From positions 62,001 to 126,000 of the forward strand of contig NZ_PVTG01000014.1 in the NCBI RefSeq assembly GCF_003002915.1: a DNA stretch of 64,000 bases, given 5' to 3'. Below the pieces are notes generated by a model. That model was given only the letters and a program-made list of their open reading frames with translations. It was not told where the DNA came from and did not search any database. Positions 21,489 to 29,941 of this stretch are shown here, in pieces; the stretch's first letter is position 1; the number at the start of each line of letters is the position of its first letter. The DNA is from Geodermatophilus tzadiensis. GTDB lineage: Bacteria; Actinomycetota; Actinomycetes; Mycobacteriales; Geodermatophilaceae. A program made the position numbers and the translations under genes.

Positions 21489-22435
21489 CCCGCCGGCTGC
21501 GCCCCCGGCTCGGTGAGGAGCACGGCGCCAGCGCCGTCCTGCTCTCCCTGCTCCTGGTCCCGATGCTCGGCTTCGCCGCGATCGCGGTCGACGTCGGCGC
21601 GGTCTACGCCGAGCGGGCCCGCCTCCAGGTGGCCGCCGACGCCGCCGCGCTCGCCGTCGCCCAGGACTGCGCCCGCGGGGCGTGCGGGGACGTGCAGGCC
21701 ACCGCCGACACGATGGTGGCGGCCAACGCCGGCACCGCCGACGCCGACCGGCCCCTCCTCGCCAGCGGCCCGACGCGGGTCACCGTGACCGGCCGCCAGC
21801 CGACCGAGCACTGGTTCGCCCCGGTCCTCGGCATCGACGCCACCGCGGTCTCCGCCTCGGCGACCGTCGCGTGGGGCGCCCCGGGTGGGGGGACGGCGGT
21901 GCTGCCGCTGACCTTCTCCTGGTGCGAGTTCTCCCAGCAGACCGCCGGGGGGATGCCCTCGGGCACCACCGTGCGCACCATCCGGCTGACCAAGACCTCC
22001 GGCACGACCGACTGCACCGGCCCGTCGCGCAACACCGTCCCGGGCGGGTTCGGCTACCTGGTCAACGACCCCGGCCACTGCCGGGCCACCAGCGCGGTCA
22101 ACGGCCGCTCGACGTCGTCGACCGGCAACACCCCGCCGGCCGACTGCCAGCCGGCCGACCTCACCCGCTGGCTGGGGTCCACCGTGCTGCTGCCGATCTT
22201 CGACGAGTACGGCAGCACCGGCAGCAACGCCTGGTACCACGTCTACGGCTACGCGGCGTTCCGGATCACCGGCTACCACCTCGGCGGCCAGTTCAGCACC
22301 AGCCCGGCGCCGTGCCACGGCAACGACCGCTGCATCACCGGCTACTTCACCCGCTTCGTCGAGCTCTCCGACGCCTTCTCCCTCGACCCCGACGCGCCCG
22401 ACCTCGGGTCGGCCGTCCTCCGCCTGATCCGGTAG
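21476..22435 (+). CDS. TadG-like pilus assembly protein
   Basis: The 319-residue protein begins with EEHGASAVLLSLLLVPMLGFAAIAVDVG, a TadG-type N-terminal helix, followed by ERARLQVAADAAALAVAQ, the classic 'putative Flp pilus-assembly TadE/G-like' motif. The rest is an extracellular domain with about ten cysteines likely to form disulfides. It is smaller than full TadG with a VWA domain. GTG overlaps the end of tadE by 13 bases. Its role is in pilus base or tip assembly. Confidence 0.85.
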   Translation: MRWLTRRLRPRLGEEHGASAVLLSLLLVPMLGFAAIAVDVGAVYAERARLQVAADAAALAVAQDCARGACGDVQATADTMVAANAGTADADRPLLASGPTRVTVTGRQPTEHWFAPVLGIDATAVSASATVAWGAPGGGTAVLPLTFSWCEFSQQTAGGMPSGTTVRTIRLTKTSGTTDCTGPSRNTVPGGFGYLVNDPGHCRATSAVNGRSTSSTGNTPPADCQPADLTRWLGSTVLLPIFDEYGSTGSNAWYHVYGYAAFRITGYHLGGQFSTSPAPCHGNDRCITGYFTRFVELSDAFSLDPDAPDLGSAVLRLIR

Positions 22436-22442
22436 GTGCCCC

Positions 22443-23189
22443 GTGAGACGACTGCTCGCCGCCCTGGCGGCACTCCTGCTCGCCCTCGTGGGCACGCTGG
22501 TCCTGGTGGCCTACGTCCGCGGGGCCGACGCCCGCGCCCTCGCCGGCGTGGAGACCGTGGAGGTCCTCGTCGTGGACCAGCCGGTCCCCGAGGGCACCCC
22601 CGCCGACGAGCTCGAGGACCTGGTGCGCACCGAGCTGCTGCCGGCCAAGGCCGCCACCGAGGGCCGGGTCACCGACCTGGCCGCGCTCGCCGGCCAGGTC
22701 GCCACCGTCGACCTGCAGCCGGGCGAGCAGCTGCTGACCGCCCGGTTCGGCGACCCTGCCGACCAGCGCGACCCCGGCACCGTCCCGCTGCCCGAGGGGG
22801 CCGAGGAGGTCACCGTGCTGCTCTCCCCGGAGCGCGCCGCGGGCGGCCGGCTGGTCGCCGGGGACACCGTGGGCGTCTTCCTCTCGCTGACCTACGAGGA
22901 CGGCCGCGCGACCACCCACGCCGTCCTGCACCGGGTCCTGGTCACCCGGGTCGACGGCGGCGTCCCCGCCGCGACCGGCGACACCGAGACCGCCGCCGCC
23001 GAGGAGGGCGAGGCCGTCCCCACCGAGAGCCTGCTGGTCACCCTCGCGCTGCCGGCCTCCGACGCCGAGACCGTCGTCTTCGGCGCCGAGCACGGCACCC
23101 TCTGGCTCTCGCGCGAGCCGGCCACCGCCGACACCGGGGGCACCGGTGTCCTCACCCAGACCGACGTCTACACCCGGGAGCAGAAGTGA
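22443..23189 (+). CDS. cpaB: CpaB/RcpC-like pilus assembly protein
   Basis: The 248-residue protein has an N-terminal signal-anchor (RRLLAALAALLLALVGTLVLVAY). A SAF-like domain follows (VLVVDQPVPEGTPADELEDL..., LQPGEQLLTARF), then a RcpC-type region (VPLPEGAEEVTVLLSPERAAGG, VAGDTVGVFLS). In Tad systems it forms part of the envelope channel. It starts 7 bp after the previous stop and ends overlapping cpaE by 4 bases (GTGA). Confidence 0.9.
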   Translation: MRRLLAALAALLLALVGTLVLVAYVRGADARALAGVETVEVLVVDQPVPEGTPADELEDLVRTELLPAKAATEGRVTDLAALAGQVATVDLQPGEQLLTARFGDPADQRDPGTVPLPEGAEEVTVLLSPERAAGGRLVAGDTVGVFLSLTYEDGRATTHAVLHRVLVTRVDGGVPAATGDTETAAAEEGEAVPTESLLVTLALPASDAETVVFGAEHGTLWLSREPATADTGGTGVLTQTDVYTREQK

Positions 23190-24376
23190 GCCGCATCGTC
23201 CTGGCCGCCGCCGACCAGGAGCTGTGCGGCCGCGTCCTCGCCGCCGCCGACGGCGACGTGCACGTCCTGCCGCCCGGCCGCCTGCCGAGCGACCCGGCCC
23301 GCCTGTTCGAGCAGCTCTGGGACGGCGAGCTCCCCGACGTCCTGGTGGTGGGGCCGGAGGCCGCCCCGGCCGAGGCGCTGTCCCTGGCCGCGCGCCTGGA
23401 CGTGCAGTGCCCCGGCATCAGCGTGGTCCTCGTCGCCGCGGCGACGCCGGAGCTGTGGCAGGAGGCCATGCGCGCCGGCATCCGTGACCTGTTGGCGCCC
23501 GACGCCCGGGTGGAGGACCTCCGGGCCGCCATCGACCGCGCGGGCGCCGCCGCCGCCGGCCGGCGCCGCGTGCTGCGCCCGTCCGAGGAGACCGCCCGCT
23601 ACACCGGCCGGGTCATCACCATCGCCTCGCCCAAGGGCGGGGTCGGCAAGACCACCGTGTCGACCAACCTGGCCATCGGGCTGACCGCGGCCGCGCCGCA
23701 GTCGACGGTGCTGGTCGACCTCGACGTCCAGTTCGGCGACGTCGCCTCGGCGCTGGGCCTGACGCCGGAGTACACGCTGCCCGACGCCGTCCAGGGCCCG
23801 GCCAGCCAGGACACCATGGTGCTCAAGACCTTCCTCACCCAGCACCCGTCGGGCCTCTACGCCGTCTGCGGCGCGGAGTCCCCGGCCGCGGGCGACACCA
23901 TCAGCGGCGCCGACGTCAGCCAGCTGCTGGCCTCGCTGGCGCGGGAGTTCCGCTACGTCGTCGTCGACACCGCCCCCGGGCTGTCGGAGCAGACGCTGGC
24001 CGCCCTCGACCGGGCGACCGACGTCGTGATGCTCAGCAGCATGGACGTGCCCGGGGTGCGCGGGCTGCGCAAGGAGCTCGACGTGCTGCGCGAGCTGTGC
24101 ATGATCCCGGCCGGCCGGCACGTGGTCATGAACTTCGCCGACCCCAAGGGCGGGCTGTCGGTGCGCGACGTCGAGACCACCATCGGGACCGGCGTCGACG
24201 TCGTCCTGCCGCGCTCCTCCTCGGTGCCCGCCTCCACGAACCGCGGCATCCCGCTGCTGCAGGACGGCGGTCGCGAGCCGGTCGTCAAGGAGCTGCGCCG
24301 GCTGGTGTCGCGCTTCCAGGCCACCCCGATCGTCCGGCCCGGCCGCTACCGGGCCAAGCACCGGGCGGCGTCGTGA
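23186..24376 (+). CDS. cpaE: CpaE/TadZ-like ATPase
   Basis: The 396-residue protein has an N-terminal receiver-like domain (about 1-115, lacking a clear phosphorylatable Asp pattern) and a MinD/ParA-like ATPase from about residue 140. It shows the deviant Walker A SPKGGVGKTT and DLDVQFGDVASALG, plus VVVDTAPGLSEQTLAALD. TadZ/CpaE proteins place the pilus machine at a cell site. The GTG overlaps the cpaB stop (GTGA). The last codons (HRAAS) lie inside the first unit of a 32-bp triplicate repeat. Confidence 0.92.
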   Translation: MSRIVLAAADQELCGRVLAAADGDVHVLPPGRLPSDPARLFEQLWDGELPDVLVVGPEAAPAEALSLAARLDVQCPGISVVLVAAATPELWQEAMRAGIRDLLAPDARVEDLRAAIDRAGAAAAGRRRVLRPSEETARYTGRVITIASPKGGVGKTTVSTNLAIGLTAAAPQSTVLVDLDVQFGDVASALGLTPEYTLPDAVQGPASQDTMVLKTFLTQHPSGLYAVCGAESPAAGDTISGADVSQLLASLAREFRYVVVDTAPGLSEQTLAALDRATDVVMLSSMDVPGVRGLRKELDVLRELCMIPAGRHVVMNFADPKGGLSVRDVETTIGTGVDVVLPRSSSVPASTNRGIPLLQDGGREPVVKELRRLVSRFQATPIVRPGRYRAKHRAAS

Positions 24377-24408
24377 CCTCCGCCTCCACGCACCGGGCGG
24401 CGTCGTGA
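24373..24408 (+). CDS. Mini-ORF 1 of the cpaE-cpaF relay
   Basis: The frame GTG...TGA encodes VTSASTHRAAS. Its GTG overlaps the cpaE stop by 4 bases (GTGA), and its TGA overlaps the GTG of mini-ORF 2. It has no Shine-Dalgarno, so it could only be translated by ribosomes reinitiating after cpaE. It is a by-product of the 32-bp duplication; a peptide function is not claimed. Confidence 0.45.
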   Translation: MTSASTHRAAS

Positions 24409-24440
24409 CCTCCGCCTCGACGCACCGGGCCGCCTCGTGA
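24405..24440 (+). CDS. Mini-ORF 2 of the cpaE-cpaF relay
   Basis: This frame encodes the same peptide as mini-ORF 1 (VTSASTHRAAS) with one silent change. It overlaps mini-ORF 1 and cpaF by GTGA at each end. It would carry reinitiating ribosomes onto the cpaF start. Confidence 0.45.
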   Translation: MTSASTHRAAS

Positions 24441-25879
24441 ACCTCGCCTCCCGCCTCGACGCCGCCCGCGGCCGGCACAGCGTCCCCGACGGGCCGGTCG
24501 CCACCGCCGCCGTCCCTCCCGCGCCGGCCCCGCGCCCGGCCGCGCCCGCCGCCCGCGTCGCGGTCGCACCCGCTCCCGCGACCGACGCCCTCGCCCGGCT
24601 CAAGGACCGCGTCGGCAAGGCGCTGTTCGAGCGCATGGGCAGCCGGATGAGCGACGCGGGCCTCGGCGAGGAGCAGCTGCGCGCGATCGTGCTCGGCGAG
24701 CTCGACGCGGTCGTCGACGAGGAGCGGGTCCCGCTCAGCCCGGAGGAGCGCCAGCGGCTCACCGCCGAGCTCGCCGACGACGTCCTGGGCTACGGGCCGC
24801 TGCAGCGCCTGCTCGACGACGCGTCGGTCACCGAGATCATGGTCAACGGCCCGGAGAACATCTACGTCGAGCAGGGCGGCAAGCTGCGCCGCAGCAGCGC
24901 CCGGTTCGCCTCCGAAGAGCACCTGCGGCGGGTCATCGACCGCATCGTCTCCCGGGTGGGACGGCGCATCGACGAGTCCTCGCCGCTGGTCGACGCCCGC
25001 CTGGCCGACGGGTCGCGCGTCAACGCCGTCATCCCGCCGCTGGCCTTCAGCGGCTCGACGCTGACCATCCGCAAGTTCGCCAAGGACCCCTTCACCGTCG
25101 AGGACCTCATCGGCTTCGGCACCCTGACGCCGGAGATGGCCGAGCTGCTGCGGGCCTGCGTCGAGGCGCGGCTCAACGTCATCGTCTCCGGGGGCACCGG
25201 CACCGGGAAGACGACGCTGCTCAACGTGCTGTCCTCCTTCATCCCCGAGGGCGAGCGGATCGTCACCATCGAGGACGCCGTCGAGCTGCAGCTGCAGCAG
25301 GACCACGTCGTCCGGCTGGAGTCCCGCCCGCCCAACATCGAGGGGCGGGGCGCGGTCACCATCCGCGACCTGGTGCGCAACTCGCTGCGGATGCGGCCCG
25401 ACCGGATCGTGGTCGGGGAGTGCCGCGGCGGGGAGAGCCTGGACATGCTGCAGGCGATGAACACCGGCCACGACGGGTCGCTGTCGACGGTGCACGCCAA
25501 CTCCCCGCGCGACGCCGTGGCCCGCCTGGAGACGCTCGTGCTCATGGCCGGCATGGACCTGCCGCTGCGGGCCATCCGCGAGCAGATCGCCTCCGCCGTC
25601 GACCTCGTCGTCCAGCTCACCCGGATGCGCGACGGCACCCGCCGGGTCACCCACGTCACCGAGGTGCAGGGCATGGAGGGGGAGACGGTCACCCTCCAGG
25701 ACGCCTTCCTCTTCGACTACTCCGCCGGCGTCGACGCCGCGGGCCGCTTCCTCGGCCGCCCGGTGTCCACCGGCGTGCGGCCGCGGTTCACCGAGCGGTT
25801 CGCCGACCTGGGCATCGCCGTCGACCCGCGGGTCTTCGGCGTCCCCCAGGCGCCGCGGCAGCGGGGGTGGGGCGGGTGA
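24437..25879 (+). CDS. cpaF: CpaF/TadA secretion ATPase
   Basis: The 480-residue hexameric motor of the Tad pilus starts with an Ala/Pro-rich N-terminus (1-50), then the conserved N-terminal domain (GYGPLQRLLDDASVTEIMVN). The ATPase core has Walker A SGGTGTGKTTLL near residue 252, the Asp box TIEDAVELQL, Walker B VVGECRGGESLDML and the His box TGHDGSLSTVHANS. It powers pilin polymerisation from the cytoplasm. The GTG start lies in the third tandem repeat unit and has no Shine-Dalgarno of its own. Confidence 0.95.
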   Translation: MNLASRLDAARGRHSVPDGPVATAAVPPAPAPRPAAPAARVAVAPAPATDALARLKDRVGKALFERMGSRMSDAGLGEEQLRAIVLGELDAVVDEERVPLSPEERQRLTAELADDVLGYGPLQRLLDDASVTEIMVNGPENIYVEQGGKLRRSSARFASEEHLRRVIDRIVSRVGRRIDESSPLVDARLADGSRVNAVIPPLAFSGSTLTIRKFAKDPFTVEDLIGFGTLTPEMAELLRACVEARLNVIVSGGTGTGKTTLLNVLSSFIPEGERIVTIEDAVELQLQQDHVVRLESRPPNIEGRGAVTIRDLVRNSLRMRPDRIVVGECRGGESLDMLQAMNTGHDGSLSTVHANSPRDAVARLETLVLMAGMDLPLRAIREQIASAVDLVVQLTRMRDGTRRVTHVTEVQGMEGETVTLQDAFLFDYSAGVDAAGRFLGRPVSTGVRPRFTERFADLGIAVDPRVFGVPQAPRQRGWGG

Positions 25880-26817
25880 CGCCGGCCCTGCTCGCCGCCG
25901 GCCTGCTCGCCGTCACCGGCGCGCTGCTGCTCGGGGTGGTCGCGGTCGTGCCCCCGGCGCCGCGGCGGGTGCCGCTGCACCGGCTCGACCCGGCCCTGGT
26001 CCCGCAGGGGTCGGCGCTGGCCGGGGCCGGCGCGGCGGCCGGCGCCGCCGTCGAGCGGGTGCTCGCCCGGCGCGGCCGGCTGGCCTCCGGGACGGCGGCC
26101 CTCGAGCGGGCCGGGCTGGGCGTGACCCTGCCGGTGTTCGTGGTCCGCACCGGGCTGGCCGCGGTCGGCCTCGGGCTGCTCGGCGCGCTGGTCGGCGGCG
26201 TCGTCGCCGGGGTGCTGCTGGCCGTCGCCGCCCCGCTGGGCGCCCGACTGCTGCTGTCCTGGCGGACCGGACGGCGGCAGGCGGCCTTCGCCGACCAGCT
26301 CGACGACTCGCTGCAGCTGATGGCCAGCAGCCTGCGGGCCGGCCACAGCCTGCTGCGCGCGATCGACTCGGTGTCGCAGGAGGCCGAGGCGCCGACGTCG
26401 GAGGAGTTCGCCCGGATCGTCAACGAGACCCGGGTGGGCCGCGACCTCGCCGACGCCCTCGACGAGGTCGCTGCCCGCACCGCCAGCGACGACTTCACCT
26501 GGGTGGCGCAGGCCATCGCCATCCACCGCGAGGTCGGGGGCAACCTGGCCGAGGTGCTCGACGTGGTCGGCCGCACGATCCGCGAGCGCAACGCCATCCG
26601 CCGCCAGGTCAAGGCGCTGGCGGCCGAGGGCAAGCTGTCGGCGGTCGTGCTCATGCTGCTGCCCTTCGGGGTGAGCGGCTTCATCGCGCTGACCAACCCC
26701 GAGTACCTGTCCACGTTCACCGAGACCCCCGCCGGGTTCCTCATGCTCGGCGTCTGCGCGCTGCTGCTGTCCGGCGGCGCGTTCTGGTTGAAGAAGACCG
26801 TGAGCATCCGGTTCTGA
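25876..26817 (+). CDS. tadB: TadB inner-membrane platform protein
   Basis: The 313-residue protein starts with two hydrophobic segments, has a cytoplasmic GspF-type domain (LDDSLQLMASSLRAGHSLLRAI ... LAEVLDVVGRTIRERN) and ends in two further helices. With TadC it forms the membrane platform that receives pilin from the CpaF motor. The GTG overlaps the cpaF stop by 4 bases. The N-terminal region is unusually Ala/Gly/Leu-rich. Confidence 0.92.
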   Translation: MTPALLAAGLLAVTGALLLGVVAVVPPAPRRVPLHRLDPALVPQGSALAGAGAAAGAAVERVLARRGRLASGTAALERAGLGVTLPVFVVRTGLAAVGLGLLGALVGGVVAGVLLAVAAPLGARLLLSWRTGRRQAAFADQLDDSLQLMASSLRAGHSLLRAIDSVSQEAEAPTSEEFARIVNETRVGRDLADALDEVAARTASDDFTWVAQAIAIHREVGGNLAEVLDVVGRTIRERNAIRRQVKALAAEGKLSAVVLMLLPFGVSGFIALTNPEYLSTFTETPAGFLMLGVCALLLSGGAFWLKKTVSIRF

Positions 26818-27716
26818 TGAGCGCCCTCCCCGCCCCCGTCCTCGCCGCGGCGCTCGCCGTGGCCCTCGCCGTGCCGCTGCTGGGCTGGGCGCTGTTGGCC
26901 CGCCCCGACGCGGCCACCGTGCAGGCCCGCGACAACCTCACCCGCGGCCTGGACGCCGCCCCCGTCGGCCCCGCCGTGCCCCTGGGGGGCGGCGCCGCCG
27001 GCCGGCTGGTGCGCGCGCTCACCCCGCCCGGCACCGTGGCGCGGGTCGACCGGCTGCTGGGCACCGCCGGGCGCCCGGCCGAGTGGCCGCTGGCGCGCGT
27101 GCTCACCGCGAAGCTGGTGCTGCCCGCGATCGCCGCCGCGCTCGGCGTGCTGCTGGTCAGCGCCCGGCCCGGCGCGCTGCTGACGGTGCTGATGACCACG
27201 GTGACCGCGGTCTGCTGGTTCCTCCCGGAGCTGCTGCTGACCAGCCGCGGGCAGGAGCGGCGGCAGGCCATCGAGCTGGAGCTGGCCGACACCCTCGACC
27301 AGATGACCATCGCCGTCGAGGCGGGGCTGGGCTTCGAGTCGGCGCTCGCCCGGGCGGGGCGCACCGGCAAGGGGCCGCTGGCCGAGGAGCTGGTGCGCAC
27401 CCTGCAGGACATCGGCGTGGGCCAGCCCCGCCGCGAGGCCTACCTCGCGCTGGCCGAGCGCACCGGGGTGGCCGACCTGCGGCGGTTCATCCGCGCGGTC
27501 GTGCAGGCCGACGTCTACGGCGTCTCCATCGCCGACGTGCTGCGCACCCAGGCCGCCGAGATGCGGCTCAAGCGGCGGCAGCGGGCCGAGGAGAAGGCCA
27601 TGCAGATCCCGGTGAAGGTGATCTTCCCGCTGATCCTGTGCATCCTGCCGACGCTGTTCATCGTGCTGCTCGGGCCCGCGGCGATGGACATCGCCGCCAC
27701 CTTCAGCGGGGGCTGA
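26817..27716 (+). CDS. tadC: TadC inner-membrane platform protein
   Basis: The 299-residue protein has an N-terminal helix, two central helices (LVLPAIAAALGVLLVSA, LLTVLMTTVTAVCWFLPELLL), and a GspF domain (LADTLDQMTIAVEAGLGFESAL, AEEKAMQIPVKVIFPLILCI) before the last helix. This is the usual TadC layout and length. Its ATG overlaps the tadB stop by one base (TGATG). It ends the Tad operon before a large palindrome. Confidence 0.92.
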   Translation: MSALPAPVLAAALAVALAVPLLGWALLARPDAATVQARDNLTRGLDAAPVGPAVPLGGGAAGRLVRALTPPGTVARVDRLLGTAGRPAEWPLARVLTAKLVLPAIAAALGVLLVSARPGALLTVLMTTVTAVCWFLPELLLTSRGQERRQAIELELADTLDQMTIAVEAGLGFESALARAGRTGKGPLAEELVRTLQDIGVGQPRREAYLALAERTGVADLRRFIRAVVQADVYGVSIADVLRTQAAEMRLKRRQRAEEKAMQIPVKVIFPLILCILPTLFIVLLGPAAMDIAATFSGG

Positions 27717-27725
27717 GCGCCCCCC

Positions 27726-27770
27726 GTGTACTTCCGCGGAGTCGCCCGGGGCGACTCCGCGGAAGTGCAC
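27726..27770. terminator. Bidirectional terminator, about 21-bp stem
   Basis: GTG-T-ACTTCCGCGGAGTCGCC (27726-27746) pairs with 27750-27770 with one T/G wobble and a 3-nt loop, between the convergent tadC and 27793 genes. It is one of the longest palindromes in the window. Confidence 0.8.
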
Positions 27771-27792
27771 GGCCGTTCCGGGACCGCGGGGG

Positions 27793-28137
27793 TCAGCCGG
27801 TCGAGCGCGGCTGCGCGGGGTTGGTCGGGTCGCCCTGCGACGGCGGGTTCATCGCCGGGCCGGTGGTCGCCTCCGAGACCTTGGACCCACCGGCGGCGGG
27901 CACCGGGTCGTCGGCGGCCGCGGCCGCCGGGTCGCCGCCGGAGGGCTGGGCGCCCTCGTGCAGCGACCGCAGCCGGTTCTCCATGGCCATGACGACCTGG
28001 AGCCGGTCGGCGTGGGCGCGCTCGTAGTCCAGGAGCGTCTGCAGGCCGGTGGCGTCCAGCGTGCGGATGCGCGAGATCAGTCCCTCCACCGGCAGGTGGT
28101 CGTAGTCGGGCAACGGCAGCTGGTCGTGCTCGGTCAT
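27793..28137 (-). CDS. Small hydrophilic conserved actinobacterial protein
   Basis: The product is 114 residues. The N-terminal 65 form a charged helical region (YDHLPVEGLISRIRTLDATGLQTLLDYERAHADRLQVVMAMENRL) typical of a protein type common in mycobacteria and relatives with no assigned function. The C-terminal half is Pro/Ala/Gly-rich and probably unstructured. It has no membrane segment. It is convergent with tadC across a palindromic terminator. Confidence 0.7.
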   Translation of the reverse strand: MTEHDQLPLPDYDHLPVEGLISRIRTLDATGLQTLLDYERAHADRLQVVMAMENRLRSLHEGAQPSGGDPAAAAADDPVPAAGGSKVSEATTGPAMNPPSQGDPTNPAQPRSTG

Positions 28138-28271
28138 GCCGACCGCCTACCCCTGCCCCCGCGGTCCGACACGGTGTGTGGCGTCCGGGTCGGTGGGTAG
28201 GCGGCGAGCAGAGCGCGCCCCGCCGCGGGCGCCGTCCCCGACAGCACGACGAGGAAGTTGGTCCCCACCGC

Positions 28272-29405
28272 ATGGACGTGTCCTTCCTGGCACCGGTCTT
28301 CGAGGCCCCAGGTCCCTACGCCACCGTGACGGCCGACGTCACGCACACCACCGAGAACGCCGACACCGAGCTCGAGCTCCGGGTCCGCGCGGTCGCGGAG
28401 AAGCTCAGCGAGCAGGGCGCGCCGGAGGCCGTCGTCGAGGCGGTGCGCGGCCGGTTGCTCGAGGGCAACGACGGCGGCGAGGCCGGGACCATCAGGGGCC
28501 GGGCGGTCGTCGTCGCCTCCGACGGCAGCGTGGTGTTCGACTCCCAGTTGGCCGACGTGCCCCGCCAGGAGCTCGCCGAGTGGTCGCCGCAGCCGAACCT
28601 GCTGCCGGTGCTGCGCGCGCTGCCGGGCCGGGTCTCGCACGTCGTCGTCCTCACCGACCGCACCGGCGCCGACCTCACCGTGGCGACCCTCCCGGGGCAC
28701 GCCGACGAGGAGGAGACGGTCAAGGGCGACACCTTCCAGATCCGCAAGTTCCAGGGCGGCGGCTGGGCGCACCACCGCTACCAGCACAACGCCGAGAACA
28801 AGTGGGTGCACAACGCCGACGACGTCGCCGAGCACATCGCCTCGGTGGTCCGGCGGCTGCACCCCCGGTTCGTGCTGCTGGCCGGCGACATGCGCGCCCG
28901 CCAGATCCTCACCGACCGCGCCAGCGGGCTGTGGTCGGACCTCATCGTGTCGATGGACGAGGGCGGCCGGGCCGCCGGTGCCGACCGCGAGCCGGTCGAG
29001 CGCAAGGCCGCCGAGCTCGTCGCCGAGCACGAGGCGCGCGACGAGGCCGACATCGTGGAGAAGATCAGCTCCGCCGGGGCGCACGGGCTGGCCGTGACCG
29101 GCACCGCGAACGTCGTCGAGGCGCTGCGCAAGGCCCAGGTGGAGACGCTGGTCCTCGCCGACCCGGCCGACGACGAGCAGCTCCTCGTGGGTGCCTCCCC
29201 GCTGGAGCTCGGCGTCGACCAGGCCGACATGGACGCCCTCGGCGTGCAGGAGGCGCACTCGGTCCCCGCCGAGAACGCGCTGCTGGCCGCCGCCGTGGCG
29301 AGCACCGCGGGCGTCGTCGTCGTGCCCCGGGCGGCCATGCCGGGCGACATCCCGGTCGCGGCGATCCTGCGCTACACCGACGACTCCACCCCCACCCCTC
29401 AGTGA
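28272..29405 (+). CDS. baeRF/Rv2629-like protein (Vms1/ANKZF1-type eRF1 fold)
   Basis: The 377-residue protein resembles actinobacterial Rv2629-like proteins, a bacterial eRF1-like (baeRF) group. Features are an N-terminal domain with GPYATVTADVTH, a central VVVLTDRTGADLTVATL strand pair, a GGGWAHHRYQHNAENKW loop, an actinobacteria-conserved LLAGDMRARQIL and a C-terminal L7Ae/RNase-H-like domain. Relatives are proposed to act on stalled ribosomes or peptidyl-tRNA, and Rv2629 belongs to the dormancy regulon. It heads a run of small stress-type genes on the same strand. Confidence 0.8.
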   Translation: MDVSFLAPVFEAPGPYATVTADVTHTTENADTELELRVRAVAEKLSEQGAPEAVVEAVRGRLLEGNDGGEAGTIRGRAVVVASDGSVVFDSQLADVPRQELAEWSPQPNLLPVLRALPGRVSHVVVLTDRTGADLTVATLPGHADEEETVKGDTFQIRKFQGGGWAHHRYQHNAENKWVHNADDVAEHIASVVRRLHPRFVLLAGDMRARQILTDRASGLWSDLIVSMDEGGRAAGADREPVERKAAELVAEHEARDEADIVEKISSAGAHGLAVTGTANVVEALRKAQVETLVLADPADDEQLLVGASPLELGVDQADMDALGVQEAHSVPAENALLAAAVASTAGVVVVPRAAMPGDIPVAAILRYTDDSTPTPQ

Positions 29406-29419
29406 CGGAGGCAGCAGCC

Positions 29420-29677
29420 ATGACCGACCCCCACCAGGAGGGCACCCCGGCCGGGACCAGCCCCGCCGACGTCGACCGCCGCTCCGCGATCGCGGAGGTG
29501 CTCGGCAAGGAGGTCTGGCCGGCCGACCGGGACACGCTGGTGTCCCGCGCCCAGGAGAACAACGCCACCGACCGCGTGCTGTCCGACCTGCGCCGGCTGC
29601 CCGAGGGCCGACAGTTCGACAACGTGCAGGACGTCGCCCGGGCCCTGGGTCTGGGCACCGAGCAGCAGCGCTTCTGA
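29420..29677 (+). CDS. DUF2795 protein
   Basis: The 85-residue product has a DUF2795 core (IAEVLGKEVWPADRDTLVSRAQENNATDRVLSDLRRLPEGRQFDNVQDV compressed into two helices); the ADRDTLV and RLPEGRQFDNVQDV blocks are the usual landmarks. The function is unknown; members often sit near stress genes in actinobacteria. It starts 14 bp after the baeRF gene with GGAGGCAG upstream, so it is co-transcribed. Confidence 0.8.
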   Translation: MTDPHQEGTPAGTSPADVDRRSAIAEVLGKEVWPADRDTLVSRAQENNATDRVLSDLRRLPEGRQFDNVQDVARALGLGTEQQRF

Positions 29678-29687
29678 GGGGGTCGGC

Positions 29688-29918
29688 GTGGTCACCATGA
29701 AGGAGCCCAGCCCCGAGGCGCTGGCGAACGTCACCGAGCACAACGTCGAGACCCGGGCCGACCTGCTGCCCGAGGAGTCGGCCATGAAGGGCAGCGGCAT
29801 GGAGGAGGTCGCCGCCGAGGTGATCCTCGCCGAGTCGGAGGAGCGCACGGTCCACGCCGACGCCGACGACGCCCAGGGCGCCCACCGGCAGTCGGCGGAG
29901 ACGGCGGACCTGCCCTGA
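29688..29918 (+). CDS. Small acidic hypothetical protein
   Basis: The product is 76 residues, very acidic in its second half (ILAESEERTVHADADDAQGAH), with no Cys and no membrane segment. It lies 10 bp after the DUF2795 gene and is probably in the same operon. I know no family. GTG at 29688 or ATG at 29697 could be the start. Confidence 0.6.
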   Translation: MVTMKEPSPEALANVTEHNVETRADLLPEESAMKGSGMEEVAAEVILAESEERTVHADADDAQGAHRQSAETADLP

Positions 29919-29941
29919 GCGCGGGTCCTGCCGCGGGTGCG

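Larger units (their letters stand above)
24359..24454 (+). repeat. Three tandem 32-bp units across the cpaE-cpaF junction
   Basis: The units are 24359-24390, 24391-24422 and 24423-24454. Units 1 and 2 differ at one position; unit 3 differs at several. Each unit contains GTGA. In unit 1 it is the cpaE stop, in unit 3 the cpaF start. The ancestral 4-base overlap appears to have been duplicated twice. Confidence 0.92.

Noticed and set aside
24359-24454. CRISPR-like direct repeats
   Set aside because: The 32-bp units are directly adjacent with no spacers, and they cover coding sequence; this is a tandem duplication.
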